DNA from: Paenibacillus sp. FSL K6-1096
GTDB taxonomy: Bacteria > Bacillota > Bacilli > Paenibacillales > Paenibacillaceae
Direction: 5' to 3'
NCBI RefSeq assembly: GCF_037977055.1
Contig: NZ_CP150274.1
Span: 3,782,001 to 3,846,000 of the forward strand
DNA length: 64,000 nt
Shown: piece by piece, positions 8,236 through 15,233 of the stretch
Position numbering within the stretch: the stretch's first letter is position 1
Layout of the letters: the number at the start of each line of letters is the position of its first letter
Notes under the pieces: model-generated
What the model was told of the DNA's origin: nothing
Databases searched by the model: none
What the model saw: only the letters and a program-made list of their open reading frames with translations
Made by a program: the position numbers and the translations under genes

Positions 8236-8727
8236 CTATTGTACGTCGTCGTTGTCCTGGGAATCCGTCGCTACCGTCTTGTAAGCGTCTGTGCTCATAA
8301 TGCGCTTGGCACCGATATAACGGTTGACATAATAGCTGTCGCTAAGCGAACTGATGGTAACCCCGCGGGAAGAAGAAGCATGTGCGAAATCGCCGTCACC
8401 GACATAAATGCCGACATGGGAGACGCCTCTGCCATTGGTATTGAAGAATACAAGATCGCCTGCTCTTAGCTCATCACGGGATACGGCTGAGCCCATCTGG
8501 TATTGGGAACCCGATTGGTGCGGCAGATTAATGCCGATCTTATCAAAAACATACATGGTGAATCCGGAGCAATCAAAGCCATTGGTGGTAGTACCGCCGG
8601 ATACGTATTTGGTTCCGATGGCCTTGTCGATCACCTTATCCATCTTGGAATCCGCGAAAGCGCTTCCTGCCCCGATTGTGAAGATAATGGATAAGCTCAG
8701 TACTGCGGCTGCTAGCTTCTTCTTCAA
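8236..8727 (-). CDS. Secreted NlpC/P60 peptidoglycan endopeptidase
   Basis: 163-residue minimal NlpC/P60 hydrolase that cleaves the stem peptide of peptidoglycan (typically D-Glu to meso-diaminopimelate bonds). Signal peptide 1-25 ending AFA, then a single catalytic domain with Cys53 (GFDCSGF), His104 (SHVGIYVG) and third polar residue His116 (FAHASSS). No LysM or SH3 domain is fused. Start is TTG at 8727. It is preceded by a c-di-AMP riboswitch, matching the known coupling of c-di-AMP to cell-wall remodelling and osmotic control. A close paralogue lies 1 kb upstream on the same strand (roughly two-thirds identical by eye), so the pair looks like a tandem duplication that included the leader. 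Confidence 0.93.
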   Translation of the reverse strand: MKKKLAAAVLSLSIIFTIGAGSAFADSKMDKVIDKAIGTKYVSGGTTTNGFDCSGFTMYVFDKIGINLPHQSGSQYQMGSAVSRDELRAGDLVFFNTNGRGVSHVGIYVGDGDFAHASSSRGVTISSLSDSYYVNRYIGAKRIMSTDAYKTVATDSQDNDDVQ

Positions 8728-8744
8728 AAGTAAATACCCCTTCC

Positions 8745-8868
8745 GATGCCTACGAGGTTAGCTTAAGGGTTCGGTTGAAGGTCCCCTATGACCCCTCTTA
8801 GAATAGGAGGTCAATTCACCCAAAACTGGTTCCCCCGTTTCCCTAATTCATTAGGGAACTCGGCACGA
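8745..8868 (-). promoter_or_regulatory. c-di-AMP riboswitch (ydaO-yuaA type)
   Basis: Read on the minus strand, the leader shows the conserved pieces of the family in order: a P1 strand GTGCCGAG, GGGGGAACC, GGGTGAAT, TAGGGGACC, CCGAACCC, then AAGCTAACCTCGTAGGCAT closing P1. No intrinsic terminator lies between aptamer and start codon. The ribosome binding site (GGAAGGGG) begins within a few bases of the P1 strand, which suggests control of translation start. A sigma-A promoter (TTGCCA-17-TACAAT, at 8967-8995 on the minus strand) gives a leader of about 230 nt. Confidence 0.93.
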
Positions 8869-8966
8869 CTGTTGATTAGGATTAGCTATTTATCCGATTC
8901 ATGACAAAAACTTGATTAAAAGTCACTCAATAATTACAAAAATGTTACTAAAAGCTCACTGCGATA

Positions 8967-8995
8967 ATTGTAGCAAAGACTGCAGAGATTGGCAA
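8967..8995 (-). promoter_or_regulatory. Sigma-A promoter of the first NlpC/P60 gene
   Basis: On the minus strand TTGCCA, 17-bp spacer, TACAAT; the expected start near 8960 places the c-di-AMP aptamer fully inside the leader. The AT-rich stretch from 8996 to 9160 holds nothing else I can identify. Confidence 0.75.
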
Positions 8996-9160
8996 TCACT
9001 AATAACATATTAATGCATCTTTTTTGTGTTTTTTAGAGTTATAGCCCATCGTTAGGACAAATATCTATGCGTACAGCCAGTTTTATATGTTTTTTTCTTT
9101 TGGTTTTCCATAAAATGCTGTTTCAAGATCGGAAATCCGGTGTAAAAGGTAGAATAAGGT

Positions 9161-9206
9161 AAAGGAAAAACCCGGAAATGATTACGGCAATAATCAAATT
9201 CCGGGC
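9161..9206 (-). terminator. Terminator of the second NlpC/P60 gene
   Basis: Stem AGCCCGGAATTTGATTATT / AATCATTTCCGGGTT on the minus strand followed by TTTTTCC. It separates the two NlpC/P60 transcription units. Confidence 0.85.
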
Positions 9207-9269
9207 TTCTATAAGTTACATTTGGATGTTAGAGGTTAACAGTTGCGGGGTTTGATTCAAACGTTCAGC

Positions 9270-9752
9270 TCAATCGTACGCGACAGCCTGGTAGGCTGTG
9301 GTGCTCATTACCCGTTTGGCGCCAACGTAGCGGTTGGCCCAGTAGGACTGGCTCATTGAAGTGATAGTGACTCCGCGTGAACTGGAAGACTGTGCAAACT
9401 TACCGTTTCCGACATAAATACCAACATGGGACACTCCGTTGCCCAGGGTATTGAAGAATACGAGATCGCCGGAACGGAGATTGCTCTTGGATACGGCCGT
9501 CCCTACTTTGTACTGTGCCTTAGAGGTGCGCGGCAGGGTAAGTCCTACATTCTTGAACACATATTTGGTGAATCCCGAGCAATCAAATCCGCTGGTGGTG
9601 GTGCCTCCGGTTTTGTACGACGTTCCAATGGTTTTGGAAATGACTTTATCCATTTTGGAATCGGCGAAGGCGCTGCCCGCCCCAAGTGTGAATACCATCA
9701 CAAGACCCAGCGCTGCGGCGGTGCATTTCTTCTTGAAGTTCTGAACTCTCAA
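9270..9752 (-). CDS. Secreted NlpC/P60 peptidoglycan endopeptidase, paralogue
   Basis: 160-residue paralogue of the 8236 gene with identical layout: signal peptide 1-30 ending AFA, catalytic Cys58 (GFDCSGF) and His109 (SHVGIYVG). The third catalytic position is Gln121 (FAQSSSS) where the sister has His116; polar residues other than His are tolerated there in the superfamily, but activity or pH response may differ. The start is TTG at 9752, eight bases after AAGGAG; an in-frame ATG at 9770 lies inside the riboswitch and is unlikely. It carries its own promoter, riboswitch and terminator, so the two copies can be expressed independently. Confidence 0.92.
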   Translation of the reverse strand: MRVQNFKKKCTAAALGLVMVFTLGAGSAFADSKMDKVISKTIGTSYKTGGTTTSGFDCSGFTKYVFKNVGLTLPRTSKAQYKVGTAVSKSNLRSGDLVFFNTLGNGVSHVGIYVGNGKFAQSSSSRGVTITSMSQSYWANRYVGAKRVMSTTAYQAVAYD

Positions 9753-9767
9753 CAGATGTACTCCTTC

Positions 9768-9896
9768 CAAGGCCTGCGGGGTTAGCTTAAGGATTCGGTA
9801 GAAGGTTCCCCTATGACCCCTCTAAAGCGAGATCAATTCACCCAAAATATGGTTCCCCCACTTCCCGGTGCAAAGGAATTAGGCGTGTTAGGCACC
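9768..9896 (-). promoter_or_regulatory. c-di-AMP riboswitch (ydaO-yuaA type), second copy
   Basis: Minus-strand leader with the same conserved blocks as the first copy: GGGGGAACC, GGGTGAATTGA, AGGGGTCATAGGGGAACC, CCGAATCCTTAAGCTAACC and a closing GCAGGCC. The AAGGAG ribosome binding site follows the 3' P1 strand directly. Boundaries are approximate; the 5' P1 strand is less clear than in the first copy. Confidence 0.92.
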
Positions 9897-9985
9897 AGAA
9901 TAGTGACATATCGACAACGTTACATTTCATGGTTGGCAGAAATTCATGTCATAAAGATTACAACTTTGTTACTAGTACAGCCATC

Positions 9986-10014
9986 ATTGTAACAGAGGAT
10001 TTTCCGATTTGCAA
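9986..10014 (-). promoter_or_regulatory. Sigma-A promoter of the second NlpC/P60 gene
   Basis: TTGCAA, 17-bp spacer, TACAAT on the minus strand, with transcription expected near 9979 and a leader of about 227 nt containing the aptamer. Its geometry matches the promoter of the first copy. Confidence 0.75.
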
Positions 10015-10046
10015 ATGCTTTTACCCATCCGGCTGTCTATGCCCAA

Positions 10047-10094
10047 AGAAAAAAGAGTCCTGCGCCCTGGGGAAGGGGCGGTGACTCTTTTTAG
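10047..10094. terminator. Terminator
   Basis: AAAAAAGAGTC / GACTCTTTTT inverted repeat enclosing GCGCC / GGGGCG. It ends the minus-strand membrane-protein gene and is symmetrical enough to work in both directions. Confidence 0.8.
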
Positions 10095-10114
10095 TATGCC
10101 GGATTATCCGGAGT

Positions 10115-10948
10115 TTATTGTGGAAATGATTTGCTGGACCATAGATGGTACTGTGCAGCGATTCCCCACATGTCAAGCAGGTTAGAGGGCAGCGGGGCTG
10201 CCTGGCGCAGCAGCAGTGCGGGCAGGCCGGGATACAGCAGCGCGGACGCACTGCAGATCAGCAGCACGGCGAGACTGCCCGCCCCCATAACGATAGATAT
10301 ACCAATGGAGGGCAGCAGTACCTTGAGGCAAACCAGCAGCGAGGAGAACATCCCGGTACCGGCGGTATATCCGAACTGCATATAGAGCAGGAGCTTGCGG
10401 ATGATGAAGAGGTAGAGGAGCCAGCCCAGCACATAGGGCACAAGCTTCAGCAGAAGCGGATAATTCATGATGCCGCCAAGCAGCAGCCGGTACATACGCG
10501 GAAGCAGCCAATAGAGCGGAAGCAGGGTCAGCACCCACTCGGCAAGGCTGAACAGCAGCACAGGCAGCCCGTACTTTTTCATACCCGGAAAAAAGAACAG
10601 CCCCCGCGCCCCGGCGCGCTCCTGATGAAGCTCATGCAGCAGACCTGCCCGGATGAAAGGGGAGAGCAGCAGCCGCAGGACCGTCAGGCCCAGGAGGAGC
10701 CACAGCCACCGGAGCACCGCAGGATCGCTCTGCAGGGCCGTATGCCCCTCGATATAATACAGCAGCCTGCCCATTTCGCTGCCGCCGGCGCCCGGGTCAG
10801 GGTAGCGGAGCAGCACAGGAACCACGGCGCTTTTAATGAATTTGTACAGGAAATATCCCCAGAACAGCCGGTAGATAAACAGCAGAATCAATATATAGAA
10901 TTGCTCTTTCATGCTGAGCCAACCGCGGGCTATTGAACTTTTCACCAT
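10115..10948 (-). CDS. Uncharacterised multi-pass membrane protein
   Basis: 277 residues with about six hydrophobic helices (near 16-40, 83-105, 128-150, 165-187, 205-232 and a weaker one), separated by short Arg/Lys-rich loops such as HELHQERAGARG. I do not recognise the family and no catalytic motif is visible. ATG at 10948 follows GAGGTGAGGGA. The start is 10 bp downstream of the M1-type peptidase stop, so the two form one operon; a role as its membrane partner is possible but unproved. Confidence 0.8.
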   Translation of the reverse strand: MVKSSIARGWLSMKEQFYILILLFIYRLFWGYFLYKFIKSAVVPVLLRYPDPGAGGSEMGRLLYYIEGHTALQSDPAVLRWLWLLLGLTVLRLLLSPFIRAGLLHELHQERAGARGLFFFPGMKKYGLPVLLFSLAEWVLTLLPLYWLLPRMYRLLLGGIMNYPLLLKLVPYVLGWLLYLFIIRKLLLYMQFGYTAGTGMFSSLLVCLKVLLPSIGISIVMGAGSLAVLLICSASALLYPGLPALLLRQAAPLPSNLLDMWGIAAQYHLWSSKSFPQ

Positions 10949-10957
10949 TCCCTCACC

Positions 10958-12973
10958 TCACCAGCCAAGAGTTCCGAGCAGAGTTTCCAGCAGTGTCGTC
11001 GCACTGAGCGTCCAGCGGGAGAGCGTGCGCTCCTCCAGCCCCGCCATGCGGAAATTGTTAAGATGTCTGCTCTCCAGCAGGACAGAATGCATCGGATCAA
11101 TCTCAGCGGAGACCAGAGGTGCCTTGTACGCTAACTCGAAGGATGTGGACTTGCCCTCGCCATTCCAGTACTGCTGCACGGTGTACCCGTCGGAGAAGGT
11201 GAATTTAACGGGGACATCGGAATATAGCGTGCCTTTGTTGCTTACGTCCACTACCGCCTTGTACCCGGGTGCTTCGCTGCCGCCGGCCTCACTGGCAGAG
11301 AGCCTTATATCGTCCACTGCGAAATCGGGAGCGCCTCCGGCATAGACATAGCGGTCAAAATAAGTCTGCCAGGACTGCTTGGTTACCTTCTCGACAATCT
11401 TCTGGAAGTCGGCGGTGGAAGGATGCTTGAAGCGGTATTTGCGGGCATAGGCGGAGAGAATGGCATCCATATTCTTGGCTCCCGTAATCCGCTCGATATC
11501 CTTCAGCACCAGCTTGCCCCGGATATACACATTGCGTGTGTAGGCATCGTCGCCGCTGTATTTCCAGGTCTCCAGATTGAGCGGCTGCGATGACGAGACC
11601 AGGCTGGACTGGAGCGGGAGGCTTGCGGCTACACCGTATTCCTGCTCCATCAGCCGGTCCTCGGCGTAAGAGGTGAAGCTCTCATCCAGCCAAGCTTCTT
11701 CAAATTCATTGCTGGCCAGCATCCCGTAGAAGTACTGGTGGCCGATCTCATGGATGATGGTGCGCTCCAGCGAGGTTCCCGGCGAGGCCTCCGCAGCGCC
11801 GAAGGCGGTGATCAGCGTCGGATATTCCATTCCCCCTGCGCCGTTGCCGGACTCCGGCGGAACGACAATGGACAAGGTGGAATACGGGTAAGGGCCGTAC
11901 CATTTGCTGAAGGCGGTCAGCGCCGCCTCGGCTGCCTGGAAGTAGCGCTCCTGCAGATTCTTGTGCAGCGGGTCTAGATAGAGCTTGATCCGTACACCCG
12001 GCACCTCCGGCGCTGAGAAAGCCTTCTCCGCAACCACGAAATCGGGCGAGGCAGCCCAGGCGAAATCATGCACGTCGTCTGCGTAGAACTGATAGATCTT
12101 GCGGCCCTGCGCCAGCCGGGCGTCCTTCACCGGGAAGCCGGTTGCGGCCACGATATACCCGGGGGGAACAGAGATGGTGACATTGTAAATTCCGAAATCA
12201 CTGTAGAATTCGGAGGTGCCGTGATACTGGTGCAGATTCCAGCCTTCCTCCTTCAGACCTCTTCTGCCGGCCGGCTCGTACACGCTCAGCTTCGGGAACC
12301 ACTGTCCGGCCATAACGAAGCGGTCAGCAGTGCCCATCCGGGCGAATATTTTGGGCAGCTTGACCTCGAACTTCAGCCGTACGGTCACACTCTCGCCGCC
12401 GTTAACCGGCTGGGGCAGGTGGACCTTGAGCAGTGTCCTGTCATGGACATTGCCGTCATCCGGCTGAACGTACTGGGTGCGCTGCATCAGCGACACGCCC
12501 TCGGAGGTCCGCAGATCGGTGAGCGTGATGCTGCCGTATCCGCCTGCGGGCATGGAATCTCCGCGCAGCTTACCCCCGGATTCCTTCATGAAGGTAGTAT
12601 CCGCTGAAGCGAATGCGTTGGGATACAGGTGGAAATAGAGCTCCTGAACCGGTTTTTTGCCCGGATGGGTCCAGGTGAGCGTCTCGGAGGCTGTCAGTGT
12701 CCCGGTGTCCGGCAGGAGCTGCACATCCATGTGGTATTCGACCACACGCTGGCTTAGCGCCTCAGTCTCAGGGGGAGACATCGCTTCCTCCGGATAGGTG
12801 GACTGGACCGGCTGCTGCCGGGGGATGACGGCGGGGGACTTGGCCTCTTTTGGCGCAGCGGCTGTCCATGCGGCAGGGCTGTGCCCCGCCTTCAGCCAGA
12901 TTCCGCCTCCAAGCAGGAGGATAACGCCCAGCATTGCGAAGATGAGGGTATACTTTAATGAATGTGGCTTCAT
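10958..12973 (-). CDS. Membrane-anchored M1-family zinc metallopeptidase
   Basis: 671 residues. An N-terminal hydrophobic anchor (about 7-28) is followed by a low-complexity linker, then an aminopeptidase-N-like beta domain and the gluzincin catalytic domain. The zinc site is complete: His408-Glu409 and His412 in HEIGHQYF, and Glu431 eighteen residues later in AWLDESF. The exopeptidase motif region GNGAGGMEYPTLIT (GAMEN-like, here GGMEY) precedes it, consistent with an aminopeptidase. It is probably displayed on the outer face of the membrane. ATG at 12973 follows GGGAGG. Co-transcribed with the downstream membrane protein gene. Confidence 0.9.
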   Translation of the reverse strand: MKPHSLKYTLIFAMLGVILLLGGGIWLKAGHSPAAWTAAAPKEAKSPAVIPRQQPVQSTYPEEAMSPPETEALSQRVVEYHMDVQLLPDTGTLTASETLTWTHPGKKPVQELYFHLYPNAFASADTTFMKESGGKLRGDSMPAGGYGSITLTDLRTSEGVSLMQRTQYVQPDDGNVHDRTLLKVHLPQPVNGGESVTVRLKFEVKLPKIFARMGTADRFVMAGQWFPKLSVYEPAGRRGLKEEGWNLHQYHGTSEFYSDFGIYNVTISVPPGYIVAATGFPVKDARLAQGRKIYQFYADDVHDFAWAASPDFVVAEKAFSAPEVPGVRIKLYLDPLHKNLQERYFQAAEAALTAFSKWYGPYPYSTLSIVVPPESGNGAGGMEYPTLITAFGAAEASPGTSLERTIIHEIGHQYFYGMLASNEFEEAWLDESFTSYAEDRLMEQEYGVAASLPLQSSLVSSSQPLNLETWKYSGDDAYTRNVYIRGKLVLKDIERITGAKNMDAILSAYARKYRFKHPSTADFQKIVEKVTKQSWQTYFDRYVYAGGAPDFAVDDIRLSASEAGGSEAPGYKAVVDVSNKGTLYSDVPVKFTFSDGYTVQQYWNGEGKSTSFELAYKAPLVSAEIDPMHSVLLESRHLNNFRMAGLEERTLSRWTLSATTLLETLLGTLGW

Positions 12974-13076
12974 ATTGTGATTCCTCCCGTGACAAGCATC
13001 TACGGGATGTATATGTTTGCAATCGCCGCATTATTAGCTAAAATTAAATAATTAGTGAATGGAGAGGAGTGCTACT

Positions 13077-13583
13077 GTGGATAACGTACAACCAGGAGGC
13101 AAGAAGCAGATTGCCCTGAATATTGTAAATGCCAAAGCGAAGCATAAAGGGTTCGGCGCAGGCTCTATTGATCTGAACAATGTATCGCCCGTCATCATTG
13201 ACCGGGGGGAGGCCGTTATCGATATCGGTGCCATGCACGCCAAGAGTAAGGTGGAGAAGGGAATCAAATTCTCCACGAACCGTGAGGATGTGCCGGAGGG
13301 AAGACAGGTCTGGGTCGTATGGGTGGCTGTAGACCGTACACCGGAGGGACAGCATTACGGGGGAATCACCGCCTGCGAGATGTGGATTGATACGGAGGCC
13401 CGCCGCGGCTGGAAGATTCTTGCCGATCATGTGAATAAGCTGGATGCCGCCCTGAAGCGGAAGGTGATCCTGGAGGGACTCGGGAGTACGGAGCGGGCAG
13501 CGCTGAAGTCACTGCTGATCGCTCATAATGAAGAGTGGTGGGCCGCCTCGCCCGAAGAACTGAAGGCCGCATTGTCAGAATAG
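13077..13583 (+). CDS. ywhD: YwhD-family protein
   Basis: 168-residue protein resembling B. subtilis YwhD over its whole length; recognisable blocks are GFGAGSIDLNNVSPVIID, IGAMHAKSKVEKGIKFSTN and GGITACEMWID. Function is not established in the family. No signal peptide, membrane segment or catalytic motif is visible. GTG at 13077 is chosen because AGAGGAG lies 7 nt upstream; the in-frame ATG at 13059 falls before that site. It is divergent from the M1-type peptidase and closed by its own terminator. Confidence 0.85.
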   Translation: MDNVQPGGKKQIALNIVNAKAKHKGFGAGSIDLNNVSPVIIDRGEAVIDIGAMHAKSKVEKGIKFSTNREDVPEGRQVWVVWVAVDRTPEGQHYGGITACEMWIDTEARRGWKILADHVNKLDAALKRKVILEGLGSTERAALKSLLIAHNEEWWAASPEELKAALSE

Positions 13584-13607
13584 AAGAAGGTGCGCAGGCG
13601 CACATAA

Positions 13608-13648
13608 ATGAAGGCTTGGCCCTCTGTGATGGAGAGCCAAGCCTTATG
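13608..13648. terminator. Bidirectional terminator
   Basis: AAGGCTTGGCCCTC / GAGAGCCAAGCCTT inverted repeat between the convergent ywhD and AbrB-like genes. Confidence 0.8.
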
Positions 13649-13674
13649 CAGGTTCTGGGTTGGGATGAATAAGG

Positions 13675-14154
13675 TTACTGGGGAGCCGATCGTCCGGAAG
13701 CCCCCAGCTTGCGCTTGAGCTGGCTGACCCTGGCCTGGCTGATGCCAAGGACCTCGGCAAGCTGCTTCTGATTGGCGTAGGGATGATCTTCCATGGCTTG
13801 CTGGAGACGTTGACTCATCTCCTCCGTCTTGGTTCTCCGTCCGCGGGGAGGACCCTGAGGCTCCGCTGAGACCGGGGAGGCGATGACCGGTTCTTCTGAT
13901 CCGCGCGCCGGATCACTCAGCTCCTTCAGGCAGGAATTACAAATAAACTGATCCTTGTAGTACGTTACATGATCAAGGCTTCTGCAAAAGGTGCATTCTG
14001 TCGAGGTGTACTTGCGGAGGACGATAATATCGTCATCCAGAATAAAAAATTCGATCGGGTCCCCAATGTCAATATTGCGCGTCATGCGGATTTCTACGGG
14101 AACTACAATTCTTCCAAGACTGTCTAGACTCCGGATCATACCTGTATCTTTCAT
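13675..14154 (-). CDS. SpoVT-AbrB regulator fused to a zinc ribbon and a C-terminal HTH
   Basis: 159 residues in three parts. Residues 1-50 form a swapped-hairpin AbrB domain (KDTGMIRSLDSLGRIVVPVE, close to AbrB/Abh of B. subtilis, transition-state regulators). Residues about 53-78 hold CTFCRS and CNSCLK, two CxxC pairs expected to bind zinc. After a Pro/Arg-rich linker, residues about 115-152 form a helix-turn-helix (QKQLAEVLGISQARVSQLKRKL) of the ParB/Cro kind. AbrB itself is only about 94 residues, so this protein has two DNA-binding modules. ATG at 14154 follows GAGGGA by 7 nt; the ATG at 14169 overlaps that site. Role as a growth-transition regulator is inference. Confidence 0.85.
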   Translation of the reverse strand: MKDTGMIRSLDSLGRIVVPVEIRMTRNIDIGDPIEFFILDDDIIVLRKYTSTECTFCRSLDHVTYYKDQFICNSCLKELSDPARGSEEPVIASPVSAEPQGPPRGRRTKTEEMSQRLQQAMEDHPYANQKQLAEVLGISQARVSQLKRKLGASGRSAPQ

Positions 14155-14350
14155 CCCATGTTCCCTCATTTACTTATTTATATTTTTTGTAGATATATAT
14201 GATTATAACAGTTATTGTAAGTTTAGAGAACGGGGAAAGCGCGTTCAAACAGGGGGAAATATTGTAATTTTATAGGAATGTTTATCATTTTATGGCGAAA
14301 GAAAATATTTTGACGAATAAACCTGCCCTGGTACGACAGAAACAGAAACA

Positions 14351-14388
14351 GCCTCTCCCTGTGGAAAGTTCCAAGGGAGAGGCTGATT
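14351..14388. terminator. Terminator
   Basis: CAGCCTCTCCCT / AGGGAGAGGCTG stem with a 14-nt loop. It lies downstream of the minus-strand DNA glycosylase gene; T-runs are poor on both sides. Confidence 0.6.
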
Positions 14389-14444
14389 AGGGTTCAATTC
14401 TATATACCCCGATACAAACCCTGCCGAAACAGCGGTTGGGCAAT

Positions 14445-15137
14445 TCAGTCCGGAGCGAACGGCCGGGCCTGAGGGTCAATGACTGATACATAAGGATTAC
14501 CCTGGAGATAGAAGCGCCAGGGACGGTCCGCATAGTCTTCGGCATAGGGAATATTGATGCGCGGAGCCTGTACAATGCTCAGGGATTCGGCAGGCTCCCC
14601 CTGTTCGATCCACATTGCGCCTTCCTTAAGGTCGAACCTCGACAGGTTCAGACTTTTATCGATCCGCAGCGCCCTGCACAGCTTGCCCGGTCCCCCGGAC
14701 AGATCAGCGGGCTTCCTGACCGCTATGCCCCTGTAGCGGGCCATTAGCTCGGCATCGCGGGCGGTTAGCGGTTCTACGGCCCGGATGAGGACGGCATGAG
14801 GCTCGTCTTCTGCGGCGGTTACGACATTCACGCAATGGTACATTCCGTAGATCAGGTAGACATAGACTGCCCCTCCGCTGCTGAACATCGCTTCTGTCCG
14901 AAGGGTGCGACGTCCGCCGTAGGCATGGCTGCCCTTGTCCTCGGCGCCGCCGTAGCTCTCCGTCTCGACAATGCGGCAGCGGATCTCCCCGTCCTCCGTG
15001 CGGCGGACGAGGTGCTGGCCCAGAAGGCGGGGCGCAGCTTCCAGGGCAGGCAGCGCATAGATTTCAGGCGGCAAAAGCGTCCCGGCACCCGCCTCCCGGC
15101 TGCCGGATGAATTGGGCTTCATGAATGGAGTGGACAC
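14445..15137 (-). CDS. 3-methyladenine DNA glycosylase (AAG/MPG family)
   Basis: 230-residue base-excision repair enzyme of the eukaryotic-type AAG fold, removing alkylated purines and hypoxanthine. The recognisable segments are ETESYGGAEDKGSHAYGGRRT (with the general-base Glu), YVYLIYGMYHCVNVV, which carries the intercalating Tyr, and DLSGGPGKLCRAL. The N-terminal 20 residues are not conserved; translation may begin at GTG 15137 or at ATG 15122, and the spacing of the AGGAAGG site does not settle it. It lies about 100 bp downstream of the PBP gene stop on the same strand. Confidence 0.93.
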   Translation of the reverse strand: MSTPFMKPNSSGSREAGAGTLLPPEIYALPALEAAPRLLGQHLVRRTEDGEIRCRIVETESYGGAEDKGSHAYGGRRTLRTEAMFSSGGAVYVYLIYGMYHCVNVVTAAEDEPHAVLIRAVEPLTARDAELMARYRGIAVRKPADLSGGPGKLCRALRIDKSLNLSRFDLKEGAMWIEQGEPAESLSIVQAPRINIPYAEDYADRPWRFYLQGNPYVSVIDPQARPFAPD

Positions 15138-15233
15138 CTTCCTGCGGCAGAGTCAGACGCTGGATGCGCCTGCGCCGGATTGTTGTTCCTTCCATCCTAA
15201 CGCAAGCTGCCTGGAAGCGGCAACCCGGCCCGG

